Assembly (NCBI GenBank): GCA_947471745.1
Contig: CANJKZ010000262.1
Span: 318,501-382,500, forward strand
Source of the DNA: Closterium sp. Naga37s-1
Taxonomy: Eukaryota; Streptophyta; Zygnematophyceae; Desmidiales; Closteriaceae
DNA: 64,000 nt
Direction of reading: 5' to 3'
The notes beneath the pieces were generated by a model. The model saw only the letters and a program-made list of their open reading frames with translations. It was not told where the DNA came from and made no database searches. Position 1 is the stretch's first letter. The number at the start of each line of letters is the position of its first letter. The position numbers and the translations under genes were made by a program. Shown here piece by piece: positions 31,127 through 41,482 of this stretch.

Positions 31127-31747
31127 GTCGGAAATCTAAGGCTCGCCCACACAGCACCACGAAGATCTAGATTTCCGACTAAGATCCGGACAATTACGCC
31201 GTACTAGCAAAAACCGCGAGAAAAGGACAAGACTTTCCGGCAAAAACCTGGTCCGTCCTCGGACTTGCTTCTCCCAGCCAGTAAACGCCAGAGCTAAATT
31301 GGGGAATGGCGTAGATGGCCGGGAGTTGTATCTGTGCTGGAGGATTTGGAGGATTTGGAGGATTTGGAGATCTCGAGGGCCATGGATGGATGGGAACAGA
31401 AGGGGGATTTCGCCCACGCCACGATGATGTGTTGTACGCGCTGTATACTTCAGAAACATATATCTACTTTAGCTTTAACGAAACATGAGCTGGTAAATTC
31501 TGTAAACGATGATATTTTGAACTCTGTTGCCAAGTTCTGTGCTGCACCATCATTTTTTTGGATAGGGAAAACTGCGTGCTTTGGCATTCAGTCGCTGCTC
31601 AAATACGGCTCGAGGCAGCCGTGTCTGACCTCAATCGAAACTCTCAAGTCTGCCTGACTTCGGTCTATCGTAACATAGTAGTTTTGATCTCGTAGAAGTG
31701 CTCTTTGGAAACTTTTAGTCCACCTCGCTCCACTCTTCCACCAGAGC
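31127..31747. promoter_or_regulatory. Shared upstream region of STT3 (-) and NRPB4 (+)
   Basis: The two start codons are 621 bp apart and the genes diverge, so both promoters must lie here unless one gene has a distant 5' exon. A GGAGGATTT triplet repeat stands at 31337-31368. No canonical TATA box is convincing. Confidence 0.65.
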
Positions 31748-32894
31748 ATGGCGTCCGAAAACGTCGCGGAGGAGGAAGACGCAGGTCAATTGAAGCTCGG
31801 ATCAGGTGTCATACCATTCCCTAGCCTAGTAGCTCCATCATGGCGCATCTGCGTCTAGCTTCTCCAGCATGACACCTTCGCAGCTAACCCTAGCACTCTC
31901 TTCCCTCTCGTATCTGTGATCCTACGGCTTCGCGAATCTTAACTTCCTCGATGTGTCAGAGTTCAGTCGAGCCAAGTGTCTAATGAACGCGGAGGTGGCT
32001 CTCATCCTCGATAAGAAGCTCGAGAGTCTCAGGGAAAACAACGTTGATCCCATGCTACAGCTTAATTCGTGAGTACCTGGTTGAAGCTTGCATTAACTTT
32101 CCTCTCCCTGCCATGGCTGCAGCTGAGTTACGTCATTAGGGTCTCTCAGACGCTTTCAAGCTTTCAGTACTACAGTAGTCATGACAATACATACAATCTT
32201 CTTGCAGGGTGCTGGAGAAGTCACTACAGTACGTGAAACGGTTCAGCCGGTATCAGAACCCTCAAGCGGTGAAGCAAGTCAGGGAGTAAGTCCACCAGCG
32301 CACAAGAATCCAGTCCCGCTCGGTTTCAGCATGCAATGCTGTCATGGTATGGGTTAACATCACATTGTGGGTTGACGTCCTGCTGTGGCAGGGCATTGGC
32401 TGGCAAGGGCAAGCTGCACGAATTTGAAGTGAGTGCTGCATCCGCCTGGTATCCCTCAACCTCCCTCTCTTCCCCACCTCCCTCCCTAGCTCCTCCAATG
32501 CTTGACCATTTTCGCTGAAGACAGGTGTACATCCTTGCGTGTAGCTCCCTGCACAATGTGCTTCACGACGTGTGTTTCAATTGTGTTGGTGCAGGTGTGT
32601 GTGATAGGCAACCTGGCACCTGACACTGTGGATGAGGCCAAGTCACTCGTGCCTTCACTAGCTGTACGTTTCTTTTTCATGCCTTTTCTCCACACTTCAA
32701 ATGCACTTCGGCCTTCATTGTTCATTACCCAACTTAGCACTGAACAGTGACAAGTATTTGTGAAAGGGATGGAACGCGCTCATCTCCCCTTCCCTATCTT
32801 GACTGTGCAGATGGATGGCAGGGAGCCAATGATTGATGATGACCAGATCGAAGCCATGCTTCAAGACCTAAAAACAATTCGGACATTTGAGTAA
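31748..32894 (+). CDS. NRPB4: RNA polymerase II subunit Rpb4
   Basis: Six short exons join in frame to 144 residues: 31748-31805, 31960-32068, 32208-32285, 32392-32428, 32595-32663, 32811-32894, all GT-AG. Rpb4 pairs with Rpb7 to form the stalk of RNA polymerase II, acting in initiation and mRNA fate. After an acidic start the protein has AKCLMNAEVALILDKKLESL, then VLEKSLQYVKRFSRYQNP, the HRDC-like end HEFEVCVIGNLAPDTVDEAK and SLVPSL, and a C-terminal IEAMLQDLKTIRTFE. Length is close to plant NRPB4 (about 138 residues). No exon is long enough to show in an open-frame scan, so the gene is easily missed. It has no half-exon echoes. A retrotransposon lies 90 bp after its stop. Confidence 0.93.
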
Positions 32895-32984
32895 AAATCT
32901 TGAGCGCTGTCTGTTGTTGTGTAAGGTGCAGCTTAAGCTTCTCACCAGTCATTTTCCTGAAAGACAATCTCCACAGGTTATTTG

Positions 32985-33407
32985 TGTTAGAATTTGAAAT
33001 GATTGAATAGGATCGTATTACTTAGGATGGTAGCTTCCTGTCGTAGCGGAAGTCTTGTATGAATTAAAGCCAGTTAAGGAGGCTTTGTCTGGACTAGTGA
33101 AAGCCCATGTAGTGATATGTTTCAGGATCAATGTCTCTGAAATCAGATATATTATAAAATGACAAGCATACAGAATATATAGCTAGAGTGAAGTACCTTT
33201 TCGCCTATTGTACTGTGCTATTCTCGCTATTCCTGTTCTGAAACGGTACGTGACTATTCGCGAGGCCTATAGTTACGTGCTGACGTCATCCTAGGGTGCG
33301 TAGCGCTTTGCTGACGTCAGCCTATCGGTACTTTACTGTTACGTGCGAAGTCTCGCACTGTACTACACGAATCCTTGAAGTGCTTAAGTCTTCATATTAT
33401 CTCAACA
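32985..33407 (-). repeat. 3' LTR of copia D
   Basis: 423 bp, TGTTAGAATTTGAAATG...TTATCTCAACA on the plus strand; the partner is 41057-41477. The left flank ATTTG is the target duplication. Confidence 0.95.
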
Positions 33408-33437
33408 CTCCCCTTCACTTCTAGGAGTTCGGTGTAG

Positions 33438-33508
33438 TTACCCGGTTGTCTCAGAAACGCCGCAGAGCTGGTTGCAGTGGTGAAACTTCTGTCGTGTCAG
33501 TTTCTTGG
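33438..33508 (-). pseudogene. Copia D Pol C-terminal end, beyond the MITE
   Basis: On the minus strand this short piece reads KLTRQKFHHCNQLCGVSETT and ends at a TAA (33440-33438). It joins directly to MAADSLT at 34037 once the MITE and one copy of its TA target are removed. Confidence 0.7.
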
Positions 33509-33510
33509 TA

Positions 33511-34034
33511 CCGTCATACCCCGGATATACCCCCATGGGGGGCAATAATAAAAAAGGTTTTTTCAGGGGGGTGGGCTTATAATCGAGTAAATTTATAAGC
33601 GCCGGCGTTTATAAAAGGACATATATATTTTTTCTATTTTTTAACACCAAACTGTAGATCTCGTGCTTGCCTTTCCAATCGAGTCGAAGTTACATGGGGT
33701 CGTCTGTGAAAATCTCGCGCGCGCTAGGAGATACACCCAATCTGACTCACATCCAGCTCCTGACAGCTCCTGAGAGCTCCTGCTGACTCGACCCGCATCC
33801 AGTGCAGGGTCCGAATGTGAAGGGAACCGAATCTGCAACACATCCGCCTGCTAAAGTAAAAATCGTTACAGCATTTTGAACACATTTCAAAATTTAAAGT
33901 TTACGTGCGCTTATAATAAAACAAGTTTTTTCAGGGGGTGCGCTTATAATCGAGCAGCGGATATAAGCGCCATGCGCCAATTAAAAGCGCCAGGCGCTTA
34001 TCCGAGGGTGGCGCTTATATCCGGGGTATGACGG
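33511..34034. mobile_element. 524-bp MITE with TA target duplication
   Basis: The ends are inverted repeats (CCGTCATACCCCGGATATA and its complement) flanked by TA at 33509-33510 and 34035-34036. The element has no coding capacity. Near each end it carries the same word in the same direction (AAGTTTTTTCAGGGGG and CTTATAATCGAG, at about 33555-33590 and 33922-33955). TA duplication and short inverted ends suggest a Tc1/mariner-related family, but the ends are not the Stowaway type. It sits in the RNase H end of copia D. Confidence 0.9.
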
Positions 34035-34036
34035 TA

Positions 34037-34221
34037 AGTGAGTCAGCTGCCATGTCACCAGTGGGACAGTAGACAAGGCGCATTCTCCCTTTGCTGATCG
34101 CATCCTTGACGAAGAAGTAACGCAGTGAAATATGTTTCGTGCGATTGACGAAGCCGGGTTTGTTGGCGATGGTAATCGCACTCTGGTTGTCGCACTGCAA
34201 CGTAAACTGATTCGGCGTGAC
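34037..34221 (-). pseudogene. Copia D RNase H fragment between MITE and element H
   Basis: The minus strand reads QCDNQSAITIANKPGFVNRT, KHISLRYFFVKDAISKG, CPTGDMAADSLT: the C-terminal RNase H blocks of copia Pol. It is continuous in frame with 35826-36581 when element H is removed. Confidence 0.85.
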
Positions 34222-34226
34222 GAACT

Positions 34227-34370
34227 TGTCAGAATGTTATGTTTTGTCTAGCCTGCAGTGGGGTACTCAATAGTGAGTACAGCCCAATTTAGTGGGTTTG
34301 CTATATGTACTCAACTGCTTGCTAGTGAAACCTCTCTTTCTCATTTCTAACTTCCTGCTGTTTCTTAACA
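34227..34370 (+). repeat. 5' LTR of element H
   Basis: TGTCAGAATGTTATG...TTTCTTAACA; the pair is 35683-35825. A solo copy in reverse lies at 52629-52777. Confidence 0.94.
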
Positions 34371-34385
34371 TGGAATCAGAGCAGG
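34371..34385 (+). promoter_or_regulatory. Primer-binding site of element H
   Basis: TGGAATCAGAGCAGG directly follows the LTR. One base differs from the initiator-Met primer site TGGTATCAGAGCAGG of element E. Confidence 0.85.
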
Positions 34386-34403
34386 TCGACCCTCACGGGT
34401 CGA
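34386..34403 (+). other. Hairpin just after the primer site of element H
   Basis: TCGACCC and GGGTCGA form a perfect 7-bp stem closed by TCAC. Its place directly after the primer site is where retroelements often keep dimerisation or packaging hairpins; the role is inferred. Confidence 0.6.
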
Positions 34404-34585
34404 TCCTGTGGATGGGCCCACCCAATGCTTCTGCTGCTTCTACTTTGTCCATCGCGCGCCCGAGGCGCGCCCTGCCTGCTTGCCGCGCGCTCGTGGCGCG
34501 CGGCAATTTTTCTTCCCGCCGCGCGCTTCGAGCGCGCGGCGGTTTTCTGCCTGCTTGCCTGTCGTGCACCCCGCTGGCGCGCGAC

Positions 34586-34730
34586 GGAGCCCTGCCCGTC
34601 GTGCGCCCCGTCGTGCGCGACGGTGCAAAGCCCGTCGTGCGCCCCGTGGCGCGCGACGGTGCACAGCCCGTCGTGCGCCCCGTGGCGCGCGACGGTGCAC
34701 AGCCCGTCGTGCGCCCCGAGACGCGCGGCG
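34586..34730 (+). repeat. 36-bp tandem leader repeats of element H
   Basis: Four units of GCCCGTCGTGCGCCCCGTGG followed by CGCGCGACGGTGCACA type repeat head to tail. A poly-C run of over 20 bases follows at about 34957-34978. Confidence 0.9.
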
Positions 34731-35260
34731 GGTTTCGTCGCCTGTCGCGGCGACCTGGGGGGCCTGTTGCGGCCCCGTCCCGGACCTGCCCCGGCCCCGA
34801 CTCTGCCCCGGCCCTGCTCCTGCACTGTCGCAGCCCGGCCCCGACCCTGCCCCGGCTCTGCCCCGGCCCAATTCCCGTCGCCTGTCGAGGCGACCCTGGG
34901 GGGGGGCCGCGCGGGGCCACGCGTCGGCCCCTCCTGTCTTCGTCGCGGCCCTGCCCCCCCCCCCCCCCCCCCCCCCCTCCCGTACCCTCCCTACCCGCCT
35001 TCTACGGCCCTACCCTGTGTTAGGGTTTGGGGGTGGCGAGTGGGGGGTGGCGGGTGTGTGGCATCCCCTGCTCCTCCTCCTCCTCCGTCTCCCACTGCTG
35101 CAGCTGCCGCTGAGGGGGGTGGATGTGTGGGAGACAATGGAGTGGTGCTAGGGGGTGGAGTGTGAGCAGTGTTAGAGGTGTAGCAGGGGGTGTGTGAAAG
35201 GGGGGTGGGACAGTTTGGGGGAGGTTGAAGGGAGGTAGCTGTCGTGTCGCTAGCAGCGCC

Positions 35261-35430
35261 AGTAGTCCGGAGGCTACAATCTCCGGTAGCCCAGCGAGTA
35301 AGTAGTCCGGAGGCTACAATCTCCGGTCGCCAGCTGCGCCAGTCGCCCGTGGGTCCGTTGCTCCTGCAGCTCAGAGTTAGTCGCGGAGCCAGTTACTCCA
35401 GTAGTCCGGAGGCTACAATCTCCGGTAGCC
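35261..35430 (+). repeat. Triple stem-loop repeat in element H
   Basis: AGTAGTCCGGAGGCTACAAT followed by CTCCGGT occurs at 35261-35290, 35301-35330 and 35400-35430. Each copy can fold with CCGGAG pairing to CTCCGG. Confidence 0.88.
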
Positions 35431-35682
35431 ACAGTGCGTGCCGCTCCTGTTGCCCGTGTGTCTGCAGCTTCAGCCGTTGCCTCCTCTCTCCTTTCCTATC
35501 AGTCTAGCCTCCTCCTCCTCACTTGCCCTCTGTGACTGCCTCTAGCTTTGCTTATATTTGTGAACTATAAACTGCTGCTGCTTGTACTTGTGCTCAGAAT
35601 GTGTGGTGACATTGTGATCCACCCTGAGCTTGTTTTGCTTTTCTTGTTGTGCTGATTACACCCCACTTTGGCTATGGGGGTG

Positions 35683-35825
35683 TGTCAGAATGTTATGTTT
35701 TGTCTAGCTTGCAGTGGGGTACTCAATAGTGAGTACATCCCAATTTAGTGGGTTTGCTATATGTACTCAACTGCTTGCTAGTGAAACCTCTCTTTCTCAT
35801 TTCTAACTTCCTGCTGTTTCTAACA
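35683..35825 (+). repeat. 3' LTR of element H
   Basis: 143 bp, pair of 34227-34370; the right flank GAACT is the target duplication and continues in the copia D frame. Confidence 0.94.
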
Positions 35826-36581
35826 GAACTTTGCTTCGTCGAGCAGTTCCTGTAAGTATAGTCCTTCTCGAGTTGCAGCACACGCAGCAATGAATTCTGC
35901 TTCAGCCGAGGAAAGTGACACGAGTTCTTGTTTCGATGAGTTCCACGAGATCGGGCCAATTGGCTCGAGACGAAAAATGTAGCCTGTTCGTGACCGACGA
36001 TCTGACGTGTCACCAGCGTGGTCTGCGTCAACATATCCGCTGAGGTACATTTTGTCGGTCGGTTTTCCTGTGTTGAAAATCAGCCCGACTGTTGGTGTTG
36101 CGACAAAGTAGTGTAGAGCGCGCTGAAGATCGAGATGGTGTTCTTCTTTTGGGCAGCGTAAAAATTGTGCGAGATAGCTTGCGACGTACGCAAGGTCGGG
36201 ACGACACGTGACTGCTGCGAAGAGAAGGCACCCAAGTTGCTGCTGGTACAGTTGTAGACCAACTGCCGAAAGTTTGGTGTTGTTTAGGATGTGCCCGGTG
36301 GGTGTAGACCGATACGGTGTAGCGACGTAATCTGTAGAAATCTTGAAACGCTTAGCGAGTGACTCAGCATATTTCGATGCTGTGAGGTGAATGGCGGAGG
36401 AGGTTCGTGAAATGTTTAACCCAAGAAATTGGGTTAGTTCGGTGGAGACGGTTAAGTCGAGGGATTTCTTCAGATCTGCTTCGATGCGATCACCCAAGGA
36501 AGCCGAAGAACTGACATAGAGAATGTCATCCACGTATGCCACGAGCAGCGCGTAGCTCCCCTTGTCGTCTAGCCGATACAT
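35826..36581 (-). pseudogene. Copia D RT end and RNase H
   Basis: It begins MYRLDDKGSYALLVAYVDDI with the catalytic YVDD, then the AESLAKRFKI thumb-like region, RPDLAYVASYLAQF, GYVDADHAGDTSDRRSRTGY, and SSAEAEFIAACAATREGLYL, ending ELLDEAKF at the element H insertion. A TGA separates it from the upstream Pol frame at about 36601-36603. Confidence 0.9.
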
Positions 36582-36602
36582 CCCGGGATCATGCGGCAGC
36601 TG

Positions 36603-39434
36603 TCAGAACCCAACTTTTGTAAGTTTCCTGTTCAAATGCTGCTGCCACGGTCGCGGTGCTTGTTTGATACCATACAGTGACTTCTTGAGCTTGCAGACAC
36701 TTGGCGGATTTGTCGGATAGGTATGCGGATATTCGACGTAGATTTCAGCATCGACGTTAGCATACAGAAACGCGTTGGAAACGTCAATTTGTCGAAGCGG
36801 AAAATTCTTCGCAGCTGCTTCGCAGATGACAAGACGAACACTTGTGTGTCGGCTGACCGGGGCGAAAGTTAGCGTGTAGTCTACCCCATGAGTTTGGTCA
36901 AAACCGCGAACAACCCACCTTGCCTTATGTTTTTCATAGGAGCCATCAGCTTTCGTCTTCACCCTGAAGACCCATTTTCCGGTAAGAATATTTTTATTTG
37001 CAGCTTTTTCGATGGGTATGAGATCCCAAGTCTCCCGTTTTTCCAGGGCAGCCAGTTCACGATCCATGGCTTCACGCCATTTTTCGCGATGTGGTCCTGA
37101 AAGGGCCTGTCGGGCAGTTTTCGGTTCTGCGACTTCTGTAGAATTGTGCTGTACTGCTGCTGCGAGTCCCTGTATCTGAAGCCCAGTTTGATAATTAGGA
37201 CTGTCTTCGGTCCGTCCTGCGAAATTGACAGGTTCATTCTGTTCACCACTTGCCCCCCCAATTTCGTCAGGATCAACGCGGATGCTGCTGTCAGTTACAG
37301 CTGGCATGGGACGTTGTTGATCGTCCACCAGGTAAGTATGATGAACTTCACGAACATCGTCCGGATGAGCGTCGACGAGAGGAATGAATTCCAGAAACCC
37401 GGAAGATGTGGTTGGGATAGGTGGATCAGGAGCAGCTTCACGTGCACCGTCAATGTCAGGTTCTTCGCTGGCAGCGAGTTCGGCGTCAGCGCTGGCGAAT
37501 GAACGAACACCGTGGAAAAGTGTAGCAGGGTCATGCTGCGTGGCGAGATACTGTTCGAAGACAGGAAGGGTCAGATTTTCGTAGAAAATACAGTCGCGGG
37601 CAGGAATTAAAAGACGACTGCGATAATCCAGGATACGCCAGGCAGAAAACTGCTTCTCAAGGCCGAGATGAAGACCCCACTTAGCACGTTGATCGAACTT
37701 TCCGAGCGGAGCGGTGGGAGGACGATATTGCACGATACACCCAAAAACTCGAAGAAGTTTCGTAGTGCCCAATTTTCCTGTCCACAACAAGTGAGGTGAT
37801 GCGTTGTTGGGTAGAGCCGATGAAGACAAGAGGTTATGCAACAGGGTTGCGTGGTCCATTGCGAAGGGCCAGTAGAGTGGGCCGAGTTGAGATTGTGCGA
37901 GTAGTGCTCGCATCTTTTCTTGCAGAGTACGATTGAGGCGTTCAGCTACACCGCTCTGTTGGTGAGCGTGAGGAAGTGAGAACAGGCGCCGTATGCCTCT
38001 TTCTTGCAGGTACGCTGTAAACTCAAGACTGCGATATTCCCCAGCTCCGTCACACTGGAAGGTTTTGAGTTTGGTGTCGGACTCGCGTTCTGCGAGAGGC
38101 AGCCATGTCTGAAACGCTGTGAAGGCAAGAAAACGGTTAGTCATGTTACCAGTCCAGACATATCGAGTAGAAGCTTCAGTGAACGTGATGACGTATTTCG
38201 CGCCATTGAAACCCTCCGCAGGTAAGTTTAGAATATCACTGTAAACTTTTTCCATCAATCGATAATCCTCAGCGCCAGGAAAACGAGTCGGGTACGGTTC
38301 GTGCGGTAGATTTGCTGCTGGGCAGATCAAGCAGGGTGACGGACGATTAACCGGTTTCATTTCGAGGCCGCCAGGTAAGAGAAGAGAATTCTTGTCGAGA
38401 ACAGCTGCTTTGATTGTGTTGTTGAGTGTAGACTGCGACGGATGACCAAGACGCTTATGCCATGTGTCTGCAGTTGCTTTGTGTCCCTGTGCGCGCAGAT
38501 AATAATCGGCGTTAGCGAAGAAAGATAACAGCAGCCGATGACCGTCAGCGTGAACATGATCTGTGACAGGCGGGATGAACCTGGTAAGGTTAGGTGGTGG
38601 AATTTTGATTTCAACGTCGAAGTATTCGCCAGGTGAAAGAACTAACTCCCCGCTCTCTTGATCTGATGCTGCAGGTTTAGGCTCAACGCCGACGAGTCGT
38701 CCGGAATCGAGGACTTCCATGTCAGCGACACGCTGCTCTGCTTCAGTGAGAAGACGTCGATCACGATCAGCAGATGTTTCTCCCCAAGTGATCTCGTCAG
38801 GTTCATGTGCCCCCCAAGTGCCTTCATCCGTGGGCATATTTGTCGTATCTCCCCAACCACCAACGTGAGCGAGATAATCTCGGGAGTTCTGGACGTCGTT
38901 CAAGCCTTGATTGTCGAAGGTCAACATGACAGTGGCAGCCGTGGTTGAAGACGTGGGTATGACTCCGTCACGAGGAACGGTATCATCGGTGTAATCGATG
39001 TCATCAGGATGTTCCCATGGGCCGAGAGAGAGAATATTGTCGGAGTCGGCAGTGGTACGTTCAGGTACGAAGTTGAGAACGAATACACCGTTCTGTTCGA
39101 TTGCCGTGCCGAGTTTCCTGTCTCCATATTTTAATGTAAACTTGCCCGGTTCGCCAAGAAGAGTAATTCCATTCCTCATGAGCTGTGCAGATGACATCAG
39201 ATTGAAGCCAAATCGAGGAACGAGAAGTACATCATTAAGGTGAAGACTGAAGTCTTCTTCAACGGAATCAAGAATGATGTTACCCATCCAGTGTGCTGTA
39301 AGACGTTGATTGTTGGCGACGGTTACAACGCATGGAGTCTGAAGACGACGCTGATTGATGACGAAGCAGTTTTCTGATGAACACATATGCTGGCCGCAAC
39401 AACTGTCGAGATACCAAGTGTTGGGACCTTCCAA
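36603..39434 (-). pseudogene. Copia D protease, integrase and RT N-terminal part
   Basis: The 943-residue frame starts with the protease region (NTWYLDSCCGQHMCSS; the usual DSGA is DSCC). The integrase zinc domain has HKRLGHPSQSTLNNTIKAAV and CLICPAANLP. The core has YSDILNLPAEGFNGAKY, FQCDGAGEYRSLEFTAYL and HQQSGVAERLNRTLQEKMRA. The RT start is REAMDRELAALEKRETWDLI, KWVFRVKTKADGSYEKHKAR, WVVRGFDQTHGVDYTLTFAP, and YGIKQAPRPWQQHLNRKL. It ends at a TGA after TKVGF, where an intact element would read on into YVDD. Apart from that stop, the insertions and a gag-side shift, it is well preserved. Confidence 0.9.
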
Positions 39435-39559
39435 GGTATGTGCAAGGTTGGCTTAGACCTCGGGTGGTATGGGCGTATTGAGTTCATCATTGAAGTTATT
39501 GTGAATACGTTCTTCAGCGTCAAGATCGTAGACTATAGAAACGGACGTCATGCAATTAA

Positions 39560-39800
39560 TAACCTCTTTTGCTTATGTCTTGGCAGGTGTAGTAGGCGGC
39601 TTCGAAGAGTTCGGCTTCGCAGTATTGTGCTTCGCAGCTTCCGGCTTCTCAGCTTCCGGCTTCGCAGCTTCACCCGAAGGATCTTTGGTGTGTTTTGATG
39701 CAGACTGCTTCCAAGATGGTTTATCCTTAGACCAGCAGGTATCAATAGTGTGTCCTGCTTTGCGACAAAAGGAACAAACGGGCTTGTGACGTGGATTAGA
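39560..39800 (-). pseudogene. Copia D Gag zinc knuckle and repeat tail, out of frame
   Basis: A CX2CX4HX4C knuckle (CSFCRKAGHTIDTC, near 39760) is followed by a Lys/Pro-rich tail with AEKPEAAKHNTAKP repeats and a stop after TPAKT. It is shifted relative to the Gag frame above and to the protease frame below. Confidence 0.7.
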
Positions 39801-41001
39801 ATAAAAATCTGATTGTGTTGTTTACCACCTTTTTCCCTCCTCGAGCGTTGTGCAGGTCCATATCCTGCTGCTCGGCAATGAGAGCGGCACAGAGTGCCCC
39901 CTCGGACAACTGTGCTTGCATCCTGAGAATAGAGCGACACTGTCGCCATTCTGGTCCAAGACCCGCGAGTAGCACCGTGTGAAACATAGCGTCGGGGAAG
40001 TATCCTCCACACTTCTGAAGTTGGTCGCGCATGTTTCGAGCGCGGTTGATATACTGCGTCACCTTCTCGCCGTTTATCATCTGTATATTTGACAGCTGTG
40101 TTAAAATTTTACTCTGGTTGACAGTGTCCTTTGCCATGTGAACCCCTTGCAGGTATAACCAAGCTGCTTCAGCGGGAGCGGCACTAGTACGAAAAGGACG
40201 AATACCAAGCTGTTCAGTCGGTGTCAGATTGCGAACGAGAACTGTGTATGCAGTCAGTGACGCTGATCGAAAAGTGGCCTGTTGAAGTGGTGACCCGTGT
40301 GATGGAAAGGGTGCTGTGCCGTCGAACAACTGCCAGAATCCCGCGGTCTGAACAAGAAGCTCGAATTCAAAACTCCAGGTATAGAAGTCTTGACCGTTAA
40401 AAGGCATTGTCGTTTTAATTTTTGCTGGGTTTGCAGAAGCGGGAAGATAGTTTCCGGTGCCGTCAGCTGATTGTAACTGATAAAGGGATGGCATCTGTGA
40501 CCCTTGTGGTGCTTGTTGTCCTTGTCCAGCAGGAACGAAAGAGAAGGAGTTATTCGACCCGTCGCTTCCTTGTGGCATCTGCCCATGCTGATAACTGGAG
40601 CCATCAAGGCTCATAGGAGTTGGAAACATTTGGTTAAGTGACAAGACGGCAGCATTGACACGTTGTTGAAGATTTGTTGGCTGGTAAGCACCTTGATATT
40701 GATAAGGTCCAGTCGGTACGAAACTGGATTGTTGTCCTGGTTGACTAGAAGAACCAGTGACTGCAGCTGCAGCTGTTGTGGCTGCTGATGCTGCTGTTGC
40801 TGCGGCTGCTGTTGATGACGCCGCTGCTGCAGTTGTGTGTACGGGCTGACTGCTCAGTGGCATGCCGTACATCGGTTGTTGCTGATATTGTTGTTGTTGA
40901 TGTTGTTGCTGCAGAAAAGAATTGTCAGCAGCTGGAGACGCTGTTGGGCGTGTTGGGCTCGTAACAGAAGAGCCATTGTTGGATCGTGGAGAGCCAGACA
41001 T
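39796..41001 (-). pseudogene. Copia D Gag (capsid-type)
   Basis: The 401-residue frame opens with a Ser- and Gln-rich tail (QQQHQQQQYQQQ), then a UBN2-like copia capsid core: MPFNGQDFYTWSFEFELLVQ, AAWLYLQGVHMAKDTVNQSK, VTQYINRARNMRDQLQKCGG. The ATG at 41001 follows the primer site by about 40 bases. The frame ends prematurely (NNTIRFLF) just before the zinc knuckle, indicating a one-base shift near 39830. Confidence 0.85.
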
Positions 41002-41042
41002 AGTTGCAGAGTATGTAGTTGGAAGCTTGTAGAATCCTAAGA

Positions 41043-41056
41043 CGCTCGCAATACCA
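41043..41056 (-). promoter_or_regulatory. Primer-binding site of copia D
   Basis: After the LTR end CTAACA the minus strand reads TGGTATTGCGAGCG. It agrees with the initiator-Met site only in TGGTAT, so another tRNA or an internal tRNA cut may prime this family. Confidence 0.6.
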
Positions 41057-41477
41057 TGTTAGAATTTGAAATGATTGAATAGGATCGTATTACTTAGGAT
41101 GGTAGCTTCCTGTCGTAGCGGAAGTCTTGTATGAATTAAAACCAGTTAAGGAGGCTTTGTCTGGACTAGTGAAAGCCCATGTTGTGATATGTTTCAGGAT
41201 CAATGTCTGAAATCAGATATATTATAAAATGACAAGCATACAGAATATATAGCTAGAGTAAAGTACCTTTTCGCCTATTATACTGTGCTATTCTTGCTAT
41301 TCCTGTTCTGAAACGGTACGTGACTATTCGCGAGGCCTATAGTTACGTGCTGACGTCATCCTAGGGCGCGTAGCGCTTTGCTGACGTCAGCCTATCGGTA
41401 CTTTACTGTTACGTGCGAAGTCTCGCACTGTACTACACGAATCCTTGAAGTGCTTAAGTCTTCATATTATCTCAACA
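41057..41477 (-). repeat. 5' LTR of copia D
   Basis: 421 bp, pair of 32985-33407; the right flank ATTTG (41478-41482) is the target duplication. Confidence 0.95.
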
Positions 41478-41482
41478 ATTTG

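Larger units (their letters stand above)
34227..35825 (+). mobile_element. Non-autonomous LTR retrotransposon H (1.6 kb)
   Basis: LTRs of 144 and 143 bp (34227-34370, 35683-35825), target duplication GAACT at 34222-34226 and 35826-35830. The primer site TGGAATCAGAGCAGG is at 34371-34385 and the polypurine tract GGCTATGGGGGTG sits before the 3' LTR. The interior has a GC-rich tandem leader, a poly-C run and hairpin repeats, but no gag, protease, integrase or RT. The last ~90 bp before the 3' LTR match the 3' block of the full copias A, B, E and F, so H is a deletion derivative of that family, moved in trans. Confidence 0.94.
32985..41477 (-). mobile_element. Ty1/copia retrotransposon D with two nested insertions
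   Basis: LTRs at 41057-41477 (5') and 32985-33407 (3') are flanked by the target duplication ATTTG at 32980-32984 and 41478-41482. The order on the minus strand is gag, zinc knuckle, protease, integrase, RT, RNase H, that is copia. It differs from the other copias here: longer LTRs, no Gly/Ala linker, a true capsid-type Gag. The two LTRs differ by about seven substitutions and a 2-bp indel by eye. A MITE and element H interrupt the last part of RNase H. The site is the 3' flank of NRPB4. Confidence 0.95.
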
